Both the position numbers and the translations under genes were made by a program. A stretch of DNA of 64,000 bases from Dasypus novemcinctus (taxonomy: Eukaryota > Chordata > Mammalia > Cingulata > Dasypodidae), in assembly GCF_030445035.2 (NCBI RefSeq), contig NC_080698.1:25947294-26011293 (forward strand). The letters are read 5' to 3'. Under the pieces are notes generated by a model. That model did not search any database, was not told the origin of the DNA, and saw only the letters and a program-made list of their open reading frames with translations. Numbering within the stretch: position 1 is the stretch's first letter; every line of letters starts with the position of its first letter. Positions 21,866 to 32,236 of this stretch are shown here, piece by piece.

Positions 21866-22778
21866 CAAGTCTGGCTCTGGTAGGGCTTTTAAATATTTTC
21901 TATTTTTGTTGTTCTAGTATTCTATTTTACATGGAAATGCAAATTCTCATGATTTGAAGGGAAACTGAGGGTAACTCAACTTTTAAATTTAATTTATGAA
22001 CACACATTTTATTTCCTCTTTGTATTAGGGCACAAGGGAAAGATACTAACTGTGTAATTCTACCTATAAAATAGAGGAATTTGGCATTAACTGACTTCTC
22101 AGTTGGTATGGCTAAATAACGTTTGTTTCAAAATGTCAAAACCAATTCTGTTTTTATTTAGTAGTGGGAAAGGATCAATTATGAACATATTCTTTTTTTC
22201 AGTATCTACATGGATTTATACCAGAAACACAGTAATATTAGATTTAATTCAAATAGAGAAACCTGTGTTTCCAGGGGGTAAAGACATAGCACCCCCCAAA
22301 TTGTACCGTATCTAAGAGAGAGGAAAAAAATGGAAATATAAATCATATTCTGATATTTTTCTATGTGACATTAATATGTAGTATCAGGATAAGGAATCAG
22401 GAAATATGATTTCTATATAAAATCGAATGTTTATTTGAATAAAGGAACCCATTTGGGCTTAGAACATTGTATTGGCAAAGTTTCCTGACATGGTTATTTA
22501 AAATAACTAGTGTTTTGGTACCATATTGAAATAACCTGCTAGTGTTTTATATCAATTCTGAAAACTATTCCAAAATAATTTGATACATGAAAATTTTGAT
22601 CTCCTAATACTTCCTAATGCCACAGCTCTCACTTCCCTGTTCTTGTCCCTACTTAAAGGATAAAGAACACAGGTTTTTGGTCATTTAACAAGCATTTATG
22701 TAGTGCTAACTATGTGTTTCCACTGAGATGAGTCTTGGGGATATAATCATATTTGAGAAAGTGCAAATGAAATGCAAA
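21866..22778. other. Unassigned AT-rich DNA
   Basis: No repeat family or gene recognised. Confidence 0.45.
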
Positions 22779-22805
22779 AGAATATCTCAGCCTACTTGTA
22801 ATATC

Positions 22806-22970
22806 TGGACTCAGAGAGAGGTGACTTGACTCCTGGCTAAGCCACTTGCTAGCTAGTGGCCCTCTGGCCCTGTACTCAATCTGTCTGAGGCTCCGTTTCC
22901 TCATCTGAAAAATAAGCTAATAAGAGAATCTTTCCCACAAGTTCATTGAGAGGTTGACATCAAAAAGCAT
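22806..22970 (+). repeat. MIR element, partial
   Basis: 'gactcctggctaagccac', 'cagtctgaggctccgttt'-type wording ('ctgtctgaggctccgtttcc') and 'tcatctgaaaaataagct' mark a sense MIR. Just before it, 22779-22805 is a 27-base word repeated exactly at 23641-23667. Confidence 0.6.
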
Positions 22971-23109
22971 TGAGCCTTTATTTTTACTTTATTTAATTTC
23001 TCTAAATTAGTATGTATTCTATATCTAACCTTTAAATCCATCATTATATTCCATTTTACTATTAATGGAACTTGGCAATATATTAGGCAAAACTTCATTT
23101 CTGAAGAAG

Positions 23110-24750
23110 TTTTGGACCACAGAGAGGTTCAACTATGGTGGGGAGGAACACTGGTGTGGAGTGTTATTGATGGGGGGCACATGGTTGGGAGGGAATTCTC
23201 CAGGGCATGTATAAAGGGTACATAAAAATGTTTGGATATTTTCATGGTAGTTATAGTTAAAAATGACAGCTGAGGGAGTGCTGAGTTCCTCGCCAAGGGA
23301 ACTCTATCACATTCCCCAGTGTAACAGCAACAATTCCCCAAGTGCAATGGCAAAGACCAATAAAGAAGGATGGTCCAACAATGAGCCCTTGATACTGATG
23401 ATTATGCTTATGAACCTATGCACCTGAAATATGAAGTAGGCCTAGAGCTGCAGGGTGCCTAAGAGTTACCTCCTGAGAGTCTCCATGTTGCTCAAATGTA
23501 GCCACTCTCTAAGCCAAACTCAGCACGTAAATGCATTAACTTCATCCCAGTGTGGGACATGACTCCCGGAGATGAGCCTCCCTGTCACCAAGGGATTACT
23601 ACCAAGTGCCAGCTGATGATGTAACTAGAGAAAGACCAGCAGAATATCTCAGCCTACTTGTAATATCAGGTGTTAAAAACTGCCTTTTGACCTTGAATAA
23701 AAGGGGAAAATGGCAAGGACAAATGAGTTTATATGGTTATGAGTCTCCAAAAAAGAGTCAGGAGGTCATCAGAGGGGTCGTGCTTATGCACGACTCAGCA
23801 GGGTCCCAGAGACAGCCAAAGTAGATACAACCCCAGGTACTGGTTCTCCTGAGGGCTACAGAGATCCACCGCTTCTCTGGTCATGGCAGATGGCTCTGGA
23901 GTTCAGTACCATGTCAGTTGGCCCTACTTAGGAGTTTGTGTTCCTGAGTGTGATGGAGTTGGACTCAGATGTCTCCTTTCTACACATGCCACTTCTGTCA
24001 CTTTTACTGAACCTGTGGTTGGCACTGGGGTTGGTGTATACTCAGGAGCCCTGAATCTCTGGACCGTTCATGTGACAGCCAGGCCCTGAGCCTCAAGAGA
24101 CGTGCAACTCCTACCCTGTGGTTCATTGGACTTGCCCTGGCCAGCTAACAGGGAGGTGATGAAGGTCAACCACCACACCAGGGAGCCAAGAGTGCCTACA
24201 ACTGCAAGCAGGAGAATTGCATCCATCATCCATGTAGAATCTAAACCCCCTCTCGATACAGAGGTGGAGTGGACATAACCATCCCAGGGTCCACAGGATG
24301 GAGGAATAGAGTATGGATTAGAGTGGACTTACTGATATTCTTTTTGGAACTATTGTGATTAGTAATGGAAGAAATTGCAGCATTGATGTGGAGAAAGTGG
24401 CCACGGTATCTACCGAGGGTAGGGAGAGGGAAGAAGAGATATGATGTGGGGGCATTTTCAGGACCTGGAGTTGTACTGGGTGGTACTGCAGGGATAAATG
24501 CTGGACATTGTATGTCCTGCTGTGGCCAACTGGGTGGACTGAGGGAGAGTATAAACTACAATGTAAACTATTATCCATGTGGTGCAGCAGTGCTCCAAAA
24601 TGTATTCACCAAACGCAATGAATGTGCCATAATAATGAAAGAGGTTGTTGATGTGGGAGGAGTGGGTGAGGGGGTGGGGGGTATATGGGGACCTCTTATA
24701 TTTTTTGAATGTAACATAAAAAAAATAAAAATAAAAAAATTTAAAAACAC
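23110..24750 (+). mobile_element. Long A-tailed interspersed repeat, probably a xenarthran L1 3' region
   Basis: A continuous 1.6-kb block ends in an A-rich tail (24716-24746) after a polypurine G-rich tract (24655-24690). That is the layout of L1 3' untranslated regions. Distinctive phrases include 'gtgggacatgactcccgg', 'gagcctccctgtcaccaag', 'ccatgtcagttggccctac' and 'tggagaaagtggccacgg'. I recognise it as a repeated xenarthran sequence but cannot name the family. No reverse transcriptase or other long frame is present; open frames of 68-149 codons have no domains. No clear target duplication was found. Confidence 0.55.
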
Positions 24751-25540
24751 CAAGCTTGGTGCTTGCTATTTAGTAAGAGAATTGCTCAAAATAAGTTATC
24801 TTTTATTATTATAATGTCCATTGTGTTACTTTTAGAGTTCAGAAATGGCCCAATTTTGGAAAATGAAGGTTGATTTTCTACAGTGATGGGCAAATTTATA
24901 AAGCATTAAACCAGAGTTTGAATAAACCATTTTTCTGAGCCTAGTGTGTACAAGCTTACCAAATGGAGCCAGCTGTCACAAAAGCAACCCAGTGTTTTTT
25001 ATTTTGTTTTTTAGGGAAAAAAAAGTCTGTTGGCCAACTGAATGCTTAATCCAGTAGCTGAACAAGCTTCTCTCATTGCATTGTTTAGATATTTTCCTTA
25101 GACATGAAATAGTGTTATGAAACAAATTTGTCACCATGCACACATTTAGTGCTGCTTTCCAACTTGACTTTAGATAAATAACTTTATTTTTATAGACAGC
25201 CAGCTAATGACAAAATCTTAAATGGTTGTTAGAAAAGATACACATACATAAAAAAAAAAAACCACTGTAAAAATCAAAAGAGGAATATTCTTTCTTCATA
25301 CCAATAACATTTATTGGTTTTCTTATTCCAAAAGCAATGTATGTTTCTCATGCAAAATACAAACAAAAAAAAAGCAAAAAGAAGAAAAATTTAAAAACGC
25401 ACCTCTATTCCCACTTCCTGGAGGTAACTATTATTAATTTTATTTTTTGCACATACCTGTGAAGCATTCCCTTCCTTCAACAATTATATTTTTTATTTTA
25501 GCTAATGCTATATTAGGATCATTAAATATCCCTATACTAG
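24751..25540. other. AT-rich DNA with an old L1-like remnant
   Basis: 25290-25450 has the phrases 'ttattccaaaagcaatg' and 'ccacttcctggaggtaact', resembling 3' parts of old L1M-type elements. The rest is unassigned, with A-runs at 25249-25262 and 25365-25380. Confidence 0.35.
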
Positions 25541-25542
25541 AG

Positions 25543-25749
25543 CAGGGATTGGCAAACTTTTTCTGTGAAGGGCCACATAGTAAACATTTTTGGCTTTGTG
25601 GCCCTATAGCCTCTGCCTCAACTGGTCAAACTCTGCACAAACTCTGCGCAAAGTAGACACAGATAATCCATAAATAAATAGATGTGGACAGGTTCCGCCC
25701 ATGGTGGGCTGGATTTGTCCTATGTCCTGTTAATTTGCTAACTCCTCAG
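25543..25749 (+). mobile_element. hAT-Charlie MITE (MER58-like)
   Basis: Begins 'cagggattggcaaactttt', continues 'ctgtgaagggccacatag' and 'taaacatttttggctttg', and ends with the complementary terminus 'ttgctaactcctcag'. The word ctagag occurs immediately on each side (25537-25542 and 25750-25755), close to the TCTAGA-type targets favoured by this group. The interior is diverged. The family name is tentative. Confidence 0.7.
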
Positions 25750-25755
25750 CTAGAG

Positions 25756-26215
25756 CATTATCGGTAGTTATAACATATTAATATTCTAAGGTGTTGTCAA
25801 TAGTTATATTTTAAATTATAACAGAAGGGTAGCTTACGACTTTATATACCCTATGTCTTGGAGATTTCTTAAAGAATTGTCTTCTTAGGGCACATTTTGG
25901 GGAATTCAATATAAACACATAATCAGTGGGAAAAAATGGTTTTCTAAAGGTTAATTAAAAAATGCAAGAACTCCTACACTGCCCATCATTAAGTACATGC
26001 TATCATTTGATAACAATGTTTTGGGAGAAACATTTTCATGTGATGTGGGAAAATGCTGCCTGTTACTCCTGGCTATGAGAGACTTTCCGTTGTATTACAT
26101 GAAGAGTGTGAATTCAGCCCTCTTCTGCACTTGCTACCAAAATCCAGTCGCTTCCTCAAGTAACAGTGTCATCTGTTACCAGATTATTCTTACGGGGAAA
26201 AAAAAACCTTGACTT
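25756..26215. other. Unassigned non-coding DNA
   Basis: No repeat or gene recognised. Confidence 0.45.
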
Positions 26216-26219
26216 TATT

Positions 26220-26510
26220 CCTTTGTGTTTAATTCTGTTGGAACATAGAGACATAAGCTGCAGCTTGAATTCTTTGGAAAGCAGGCTCTGAGAAAAATCC
26301 CAGCATTCAGGAGGTTTATTACGGAGTGTTCTTGGGATCAACACCTGTGGAAGAGAGTGGGAAGGAAGCCAGATTGGGCAGAGAGAGAATTTGGGCCATT
26401 TTGCAGTCTCAACAAAGGCCTCAGCTGACCCCATGGGAAGCTCTGGAGCTGGGAGGGCCCTTCAGTGTTGTCTTGAGTTGGAGTGAGGGGGCCAGGCCTT
26501 ACACTCTAGT
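26220..26510. repeat. LTR-like ancient repeat, family unnamed
   Basis: 'gcattcaggaggtttatta', 'cttgggatcaacacctgtg', 'gcagtctcaacaaaggcc' and 'tcagctgaccccatggg' form a pattern seen in old mammalian LTR-class repeats. Orientation and family are not resolved. Confidence 0.4.
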
Positions 26511-26513
26511 GCA

Positions 26514-26695
26514 GGAATTCTTAACCAGAGGTCTGTGAGCTTGAACTGAAATTCAAAAAAACATTATTCTTGTGGGGATGTGTTGGTGCAGGTGTGATAG
26601 ATTTATTAAGTAATACACAGTATAGTGTGGACTTAGTAAGGGGTCTGTGGTTTTCACCTGACTGGCAAAGGGGTCCGTGGAACATAAAAGGTTAA
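26514..26695. repeat. Old DNA-transposon-like element, family unnamed
   Basis: It begins 'gaattcttaaccagaggtc' and ends 'aaaaggttaagagcctgg', giving inverted 'cttaacc'/'ggttaag' termini around a diverged interior with 'aaggggtccgtggaacat'. This layout suggests a non-autonomous DNA transposon. No transposase. Confidence 0.5.
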
Positions 26696-26699
26696 GAGC

Positions 26700-27270
26700 C
26701 TGGTAATGTGTAGTAAAGGATTAACCTTACCCAAAAAGAGGTTTGGCCTTTGCCCTAGGCTCTTGGGAGTAACCTCTAAGTTTCTGGAATGTCCTTCCTA
26801 TTAAGAGTGCCTTTGTTTACCTGGAGCCCTGCCAGATTTTCTATGCCGACAGTGTGATTTATGGCAGGGAGCCTCCTCTGTATCAGCTCAACCTCTGGAG
26901 GGCTGGTGTGAAGGCCACCAGGAGACAACCATATCTACATGACTGAGCTCCAATAAACCTCTGAACACTAACGTTCAAGTGAACTTCCCTGGTTGGCAGA
27001 ACCCTGTATACATTGCCACACAAAGTTGCAGGGAAAAGTAAGCCCTGTCCACACAACTCTAGTGGGAGAGAAGATCTGGAAGCTCTGTGCCTAGAACTCT
27101 CCTGAACCCTGCCCAGTGTGACTCTTCCCTTGGCTGATTTGAATCTCTCCTTTCACTATAATAAACTGTAACCATGAGTGTAATAACTTTTCTGAGTTTT
27201 GTCTGTCCTTTTAGCAAACTATCAAAACTGAGTGTGGTTTTGGAGACCTCTGAAGCGAGGATGTTTCTGA
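26700..27270 (+). repeat. Solo LTR-like element, family unnamed
   Basis: An LTR-style arrangement: 'ggtttggcctttgccctag' near the start, 'ctgagctccaataaacct' in the middle, and 'actataataaactgtaacc' followed by 'gagtgtaataacttttctg' near the end. These resemble U3-R-U5 of an old endogenous retrovirus, with an AATAAA-type signal. No internal viral coding region is adjacent, so it would be a solo LTR. Confidence 0.5.
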
Positions 27271-27669
27271 ATTCTGCACCTGTTTCTCCAGTTATTGGCT
27301 GATTCTGTTCCAGGGAGGGCAAGTCAGCTCTCTTCAGCAGAGGCTTTTCACAAAGCAGGCCAACAACCCGCAGGACTTCCAGCTGCTGGGAATAAGTCCT
27401 TCCTTCCTGAAAGGGTTTCTGGGTGGCACATCATGGCAGCTATCATCTCATGGGTTAAGTCCAGATGAGAAACTTGCCAGAGTCAGTGCTCTGTTCTTCA
27501 TTTGAAAATTCAGTGTAGTGATATTTGGGGGCAGTGTGAAATTTTAAATTTGGTTTAATTAATCCATTTGGTTTAATAAATTCAACCCTCAAGGCACTAT
27601 CAAGTATGTGTAGGTTGAATACAGAAAAAAATTCAAGGCATAGTTCTTGACCGCAGGGAGTTTATAGCC
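27271..27669. other. Unassigned non-coding DNA
   Basis: No repeat or gene recognised. Confidence 0.4.
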
Positions 27670-28114
27670 TGTGATGGTTAGGCTTATGTGTCAACTTGGT
27701 CAGGCGATGGTGTCCAGTTGTTTGGTCAAGCAAGCACTGGCCTGATTATAACAGTGAGGCCATTTCATGGACTTGAATTATCAGTAAGTTGATTGCATCT
27801 ATGACTGATCACAACTATAGTCAACTGAGGAGATTGCCTTCATCGATGAGAGATGTTTCATCCAATCAGTTGAAGACTTTAAAAGGAGAAGCAATGATTT
27901 CAGCAGTTAGAAGAAAGAATTTTCATCTCTACTTCAGCCAGTCTTGGGGAATTCGTTGAAGACTTTCATCAGAGTCCCCAGCTTGCAGCCTACCAAGCAG
28001 AACTTGGACTTCTGCATCCCCACAGCCACATGAGACAATTTTTATAAAACTATTGTAATATTTACAGATATTTCCTGTCCGTTCTGTTTCCCTAGAGAAC
28101 CCTGGCTAATATAT
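27670..28114 (+). repeat. LTR-like interspersed repeat of about 445 bp
   Basis: Starts 'tgtgatggttaggcttatg', has 'catccaatcagttgaagac', and ends 'agagaaccctggctaata'. It appears to have both ends. This is a very common mammalian repeat that I recognise but cannot name securely; LTR class is inferred from the TG start and overall layout. No internal genes. Confidence 0.6.
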
Positions 28115-29055
28115 AATTTCTTTGGGAAGTCCAGGAATATGAGTTTCAAGTTTAATTGGTGACAGTATTGGGGATGCTATTGTGAACTCTTGGTCCTAAA
28201 AAAAATCAGTCTACCCAAATGCCTATGGAAGAATCCCAGTTTATTTTGAAGCTGCTGATTTTTGTTAAGTTTATTCATAAATGGTATTAGTAATAGTAAT
28301 GGGACTTAATTTCTGCTCAGGGAAGCCCGGGCTCAGAAACAGAATGTAGATATGTGACAAGGCTTAGAAATTGTCATTATGGCCAAGATTTATTATTTCC
28401 AATAGATACCTAGTTGTCTGAAGTCCCCTGTGTCAGCTAATCCACCTCTAAGCACTACTATCTATAACTTTCTTTTGCATGTCACTTTTTCCCTCCCCTG
28501 ATGATTGTACATATTTTACAAGTATATTATAATACATTGTAGATATTACTCAGGGGTCCCATTAAATAAAAATATTATATTGAAAATATACTTCTGCTCA
28601 CAAATGGAATGCAACTTCAGCTTTTTTTCACCTTCAAGTAAAAAATGAGGTCTCTGTACAATTAAAAAACTAGAGTGAGACTTTTATACTGGTACCTGGA
28701 GGATTGTGAACCAAGTTCAAGATTGTGAAAAAGTAGACATGGAATTTGAATGAGGGCAAATGGGATCTCATTCAGAATACATAAAATGTCAAAATAATTG
28801 CTTTTGTGTGATATATATTCAAGGAATATACAACCATGAGGTGTTTTATAGTTTTTAGTAAATACTAGAAATCACATTTAGTTTTCCCCAATAAGACAAT
28901 TCTGTACCAATGGTTTCATTCACGCATTCATTTATTTATTAATTTATTCATTTTTCCGTTTAATACAGACTGCTGTGTTGCACATCCAGGTGGTAAAACT
29001 TATATCATTGTCTATGTGGATGGTGCCCCCTGGATGCGGTGCACAGTCTGTGCTA
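28115..29055. other. Unassigned AT-rich DNA
   Basis: No repeat or gene recognised. A short TTTA-rich tract lies at 28928-28952. Confidence 0.45.
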
Positions 29056-29059
29056 TTAT

Positions 29060-29770
29060 ATTTGGTGGCCCCAATTCAACAGTATTTACAGGGTAATTAC
29101 CAGGCACTTCACTGAGAATAGAGCAGTGAAGACAGACCTGGATGGCACCCTCATGGAGCTTTAGTATAGGTGGGGAAGTCAGACAAAAAACAACTGCAGA
29201 AACCAATACAAATTGAATAGATACAAATACATGAAATATAGAAACAGCATAACATGAAGACATATAACAAGGGAACCTACTCTTCTGGACTTACATGGGA
29301 GAAATTCTGAGGAAGCAACATTTAAGCTAATGCCTTAAGTATAAGTTGGTTTACGGACAAGAAAACCTGAACAGGGGAATGCTGTTTCACCTAGAGAGTA
29401 TAATATGCAAGTCAGGAAGGATTAGGAGATAGCCGAGGTGTTGAGCCAGGCCAGGGTGGCTGGGATGCAGGGACTGGAAATGGGAGATGAGGCTAGAGGA
29501 GCAGGCAGGTGTCAGACCTTGTAAGGTTTTGAAGTGTATGTTGAGAATTTTGGTCTTTATTCTAAGAAAATTTAGAAGACATTGAATATTACATACAGAA
29601 AGTGACCTTTAGCAAGGTCAGTCAATCTGTGTTATGGAGAAGGGATGTGATGGGAACAAATATGACTGATGACATGGAGGTCCTTTCAGTAGCACAAGTG
29701 AGGCATGATGGTGGCTTGCTCTAGGGCAAGACCTAAGAAGATGAGAAAATTTTCAAATGAAATGACTTGA
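29060..29770 (+). repeat. Ancient interspersed repeat ('caggcac…' family), long copy
   Basis: 'accaggcacttcactgaga', 'ggcaccctcatggagcttt', 'ccaggccagggtggctgg', 'gtcagaccttgtaaggttt', 'gaagggatgtgatggga' and 'gcatgatggtggcttgctc' follow the order of a long, old mammalian repeat whose name I cannot fix. It is the longest copy of this family in the window. Confidence 0.55.
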
Positions 29771-29937
29771 CCTAATCTCATTCTCCTGATTGCTGGCTAG
29801 TACCACTAAGTTACTTTGACTTTTGAGTTGTCTTAGACAATATAATTTTCAACTGTTGTATGTTGACTCATCAAAAGGCAGAATTGTTTGATATTAACAT
29901 TAGAAAGCATTGCAATCAAGGGATGGGTTTGCCTTTT

Positions 29938-30349
29938 TTTTCTTCAAAGATTTATTTTTTATTTCTTTCTCTCCCCTTCCCACCCCCCCAGTTGTCTGCT
30001 CTCTCTGTCCATTCGCTGTGTGTTCGTGACCGCTTCTATCCTTATCAGCAGCACACAGAATCTGTGTTTCTTTTTGTTGCATCATCTTGTGTCACCTCTC
30101 CGTGTGTGCGGTGCCATTCTTGGGCAGGCTGCACTTTCTTTTGCGCTGGGCGGCTCTCCTTACGGGGTGTACTCCTTGTGTGTGGGGCTCCTCTACGTGG
30201 GGGACACCCCTGTGTGGCACGGCACTCCTTGCGCGCATCAGCGCTGCGCATGGGCCAGCTCCACACGGGTCAAGGAGGCCCGGGGTTTGAACCACAGGCC
30301 TCCCATGTGGTAAGCGGATGCCCTATCCATTGGGCCAAGTCCGCTTCCC
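29938..30349 (-). mobile_element. DAS-SINE, full length
   Basis: The minus-strand head starts at 30349 with 'gggaagcggacttggccc'; the B box 'ggttcaaacccc' is read at about 30281-30292. The body ends in a G-run and A-rich tail. The target duplication 'tgggtttgcctttt' is perfect at 29924-29937 and 30350-30363. A 191-codon antisense open frame overlaps it and is not a gene. It lies head-to-head with the next DAS-SINE. Confidence 0.92.
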
Positions 30350-30465
30350 TGGGTTTGCCTTTTAATATGTCACAAAACCAGTGCAATAATCATTGCCTTT
30401 ATCTTATTAAGAGCCCATTTAACAATGAATTATAAATAAAAAAATAAATCTTTAAAAAAAAAAAA

Positions 30466-30808
30466 GGGAAGCAGATTTGGCTCAACTGATAGAGCATCCG
30501 CTTACTATATGGGAGGTTCAGGATTCAAACCCAGGGCTCCTGACTCATGTGGTGAGCTGGCTTACGTGGAGTGCTGATGCAGGCAAGGAGTGCCGTGCCA
30601 TACAGGGGTGTCCCATGCATAGGGGAACCCCACATGCAAGGAATGTGCCCCACAAGATGATGCAACAAAAGGAGACACAGATTCCTGGTGCCACTGACAA
30701 GAATGCAGGCGAACACAGAAGAACACACAGCAAATGAACACAGGCAGCCGACAATGGGGTGGGGGGAGTAGGGGGGAGAAATAAATTAAAAATTAATCTT
30801 TTAAAAAA
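30466..30808 (+). mobile_element. DAS-SINE, sense orientation
   Basis: Begins 'gggaagcagatttggctc' with A box TGGCTCAACTGA and a B-box region 'ggattcaaaccc' at about 30520-30531. It ends with a G-run ('ggggtggggggagtagg') and the tail 'aattaatcttttaaaaaa'. The left flank (30431-30465) is itself a DAS-tail-like A-rich stretch, which serves as, or hides, the target duplication. Confidence 0.9.
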
Positions 30809-30889
30809 GCAACTAATTAATTAATTAGATGGAATTACTTGAATTAAACTTCAAATTTAATCCTGCATTTCTTCCTTCATAACATGTAG

Positions 30890-30992
30890 CGCCTGCCTCA
30901 GTGACATTATGGTGAAGATTCAAAGAGCTAATTCATCTAATGCACTAAGCACAATGACCTGCTGTATTGTAATTATTGTTAGCTATTTTTTA
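30890..30992 (+). repeat. MIR 3' fragment
   Basis: 'ggtgaagattcaaagagct', 'tgcactaagcacaatgacc' and 'gtaattattgttagctatt' match the 3' end of MIR. Confidence 0.55.
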
Positions 30993-31324
30993 CGACTGCT
31001 ACTGTTCATATCTATATTATGTTGGCATTTAGGGTGATAATCACATCTGTTCCCCTCTAATTTTGGAATCAAAATTTGAAAAAACAGACACAGGTGTCAA
31101 AGCAAGAGAGATGGTGAATTCAAGAACATGGATGGGTTTTCTGCCAGCCTCTGCAAGTTTCATGATGGTTATACTTAATCCAAGGGAATGTCTAGATCTG
31201 CTGATCAGAATTGCTTTTGCCTCCTTCAGGAACAGAGAGGCTGTGTGCAAACGCCTGACCCAGGTGTGCTTACATCTGGAAACACTGAGCAGAATATTCC
31301 CACTCCTTGGGTGAAACATAGAGC

Positions 31325-31545
31325 AGGGAAGGTGAGAGCGTGGATCCTGGAACTAGAGTGCATGAGTAATTCTGGATGTGCCACTCATCAACCACGCAGT
31401 GATACAAGTCTCTCAATATTTTGGTGACTCAGTCTCCTCATCTTAAAATGGGGATGGTAATTGTACTATCTCATGGGACTGTTGTGAGGATTGAATAAAT
31501 TAACCTGTTTATGTCTGGCACATGGAAAGCTCCCATATACATTTG
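31325..31545 (+). repeat. MIR element, near full length
   Basis: 'agcgtggatcctggaacta', 'ctggatgtgccactcatc', 'gactcagtctcctcatctt', 'aaaatggggatggtaattg' and 'gactgttgtgaggattgaa' appear in MIR order. Confidence 0.8.
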
Positions 31546-31735
31546 TCATTACTGTTCTTTGAAATAATAAAATCCAGACAGCCCTGAAATACACATGCTC
31601 AGTTCCTTCTCCATTTCTACCTACCACGGAGGTTATTCTTCTCCCCAAGGGGAGGAGCGAATGAGGGGAAGGAAAGAGAAGTATTGCTCCCGTGAATTCC
31701 CTTCCTGGGGAGTGGGGTATAAAGTCTTTCCTCTA

Positions 31736-32219
31736 GGGAAACAGATGTGGCTCAACCAATTGGACTCCCATCTACCATAGAGGAGGTCCAAGGCTTGATG
31801 CCTAAGGCCTCCTGGTGAGGGCAAGCTGACTCACACAGCGAGCTGGCCCACATAGAGTGCCAGCCCATGCTGGAATGCTGCCCTGCCTGAGATTGCCCCC
31901 CTGTGTGGCAATGCTGCCCAGTGCAGGAAAGCTGCCCTGTGCAGGAGTGCCAGCCAAGGCAGAGAGCTTGCACACCAAGACGATGCAACAAGAGACACAG
32001 AAGAGAGACAATAAGAAGACGTAGCACAACAGGGAGCTGAGGTGGCGCAAGAGAATGATCGCCTCTTTCCCACTCCGGAAGGTCCCAGGATGGGTTCCTG
32101 GAGCCGCCTAATGAGAATACGAGCAGATATGGAAGAACACACAATGAATGAACACAGAGAGCAGACAACGGGGGGTGGGGGGGGGGGGAAGAAATAAATA
32201 AAATGAATCTTTAAAAAAA
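31736..32219 (+). mobile_element. Dimeric DAS-SINE with a perfect 17-bp target duplication
   Basis: The first head at 31736 ('gggaaacagatgtggctc') is followed by a body. A second tRNA-like head begins at 32032 ('gggagctgaggtggcgca', then 'ccaggatgggttcctgg'), followed by the usual 3' module ('gaacacacaatgaatgaac', G-run, A-rich tail). The target duplication 'ataaagtctttcctcta' at 31719-31735 and 32220-32236 is identical, so the dimer moved as one recent unit. Compare the differently built composite at 9592-9892. Confidence 0.93.
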
Positions 32220-32236
32220 ATAAAGTCTTTCCTCTA

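Noticed and set aside
24365-24814. 149-codon open frame
   Set aside because: Lies in the 3' end of the long A-tailed repeat and ends past its A tail; no domain.
27670-28114. LTR-like elements considered as part of a longer provirus (also 26700-27270, 56320-56768, 57779-58488, 61085-61570)
   Set aside because: They are different families, and no gag, pol or env-like frame lies between or beside them; solo LTRs are the simpler reading.
29860-30435. 191-codon open frame
   Set aside because: Antisense to the DAS-SINE at 29938-30349; same explanation.
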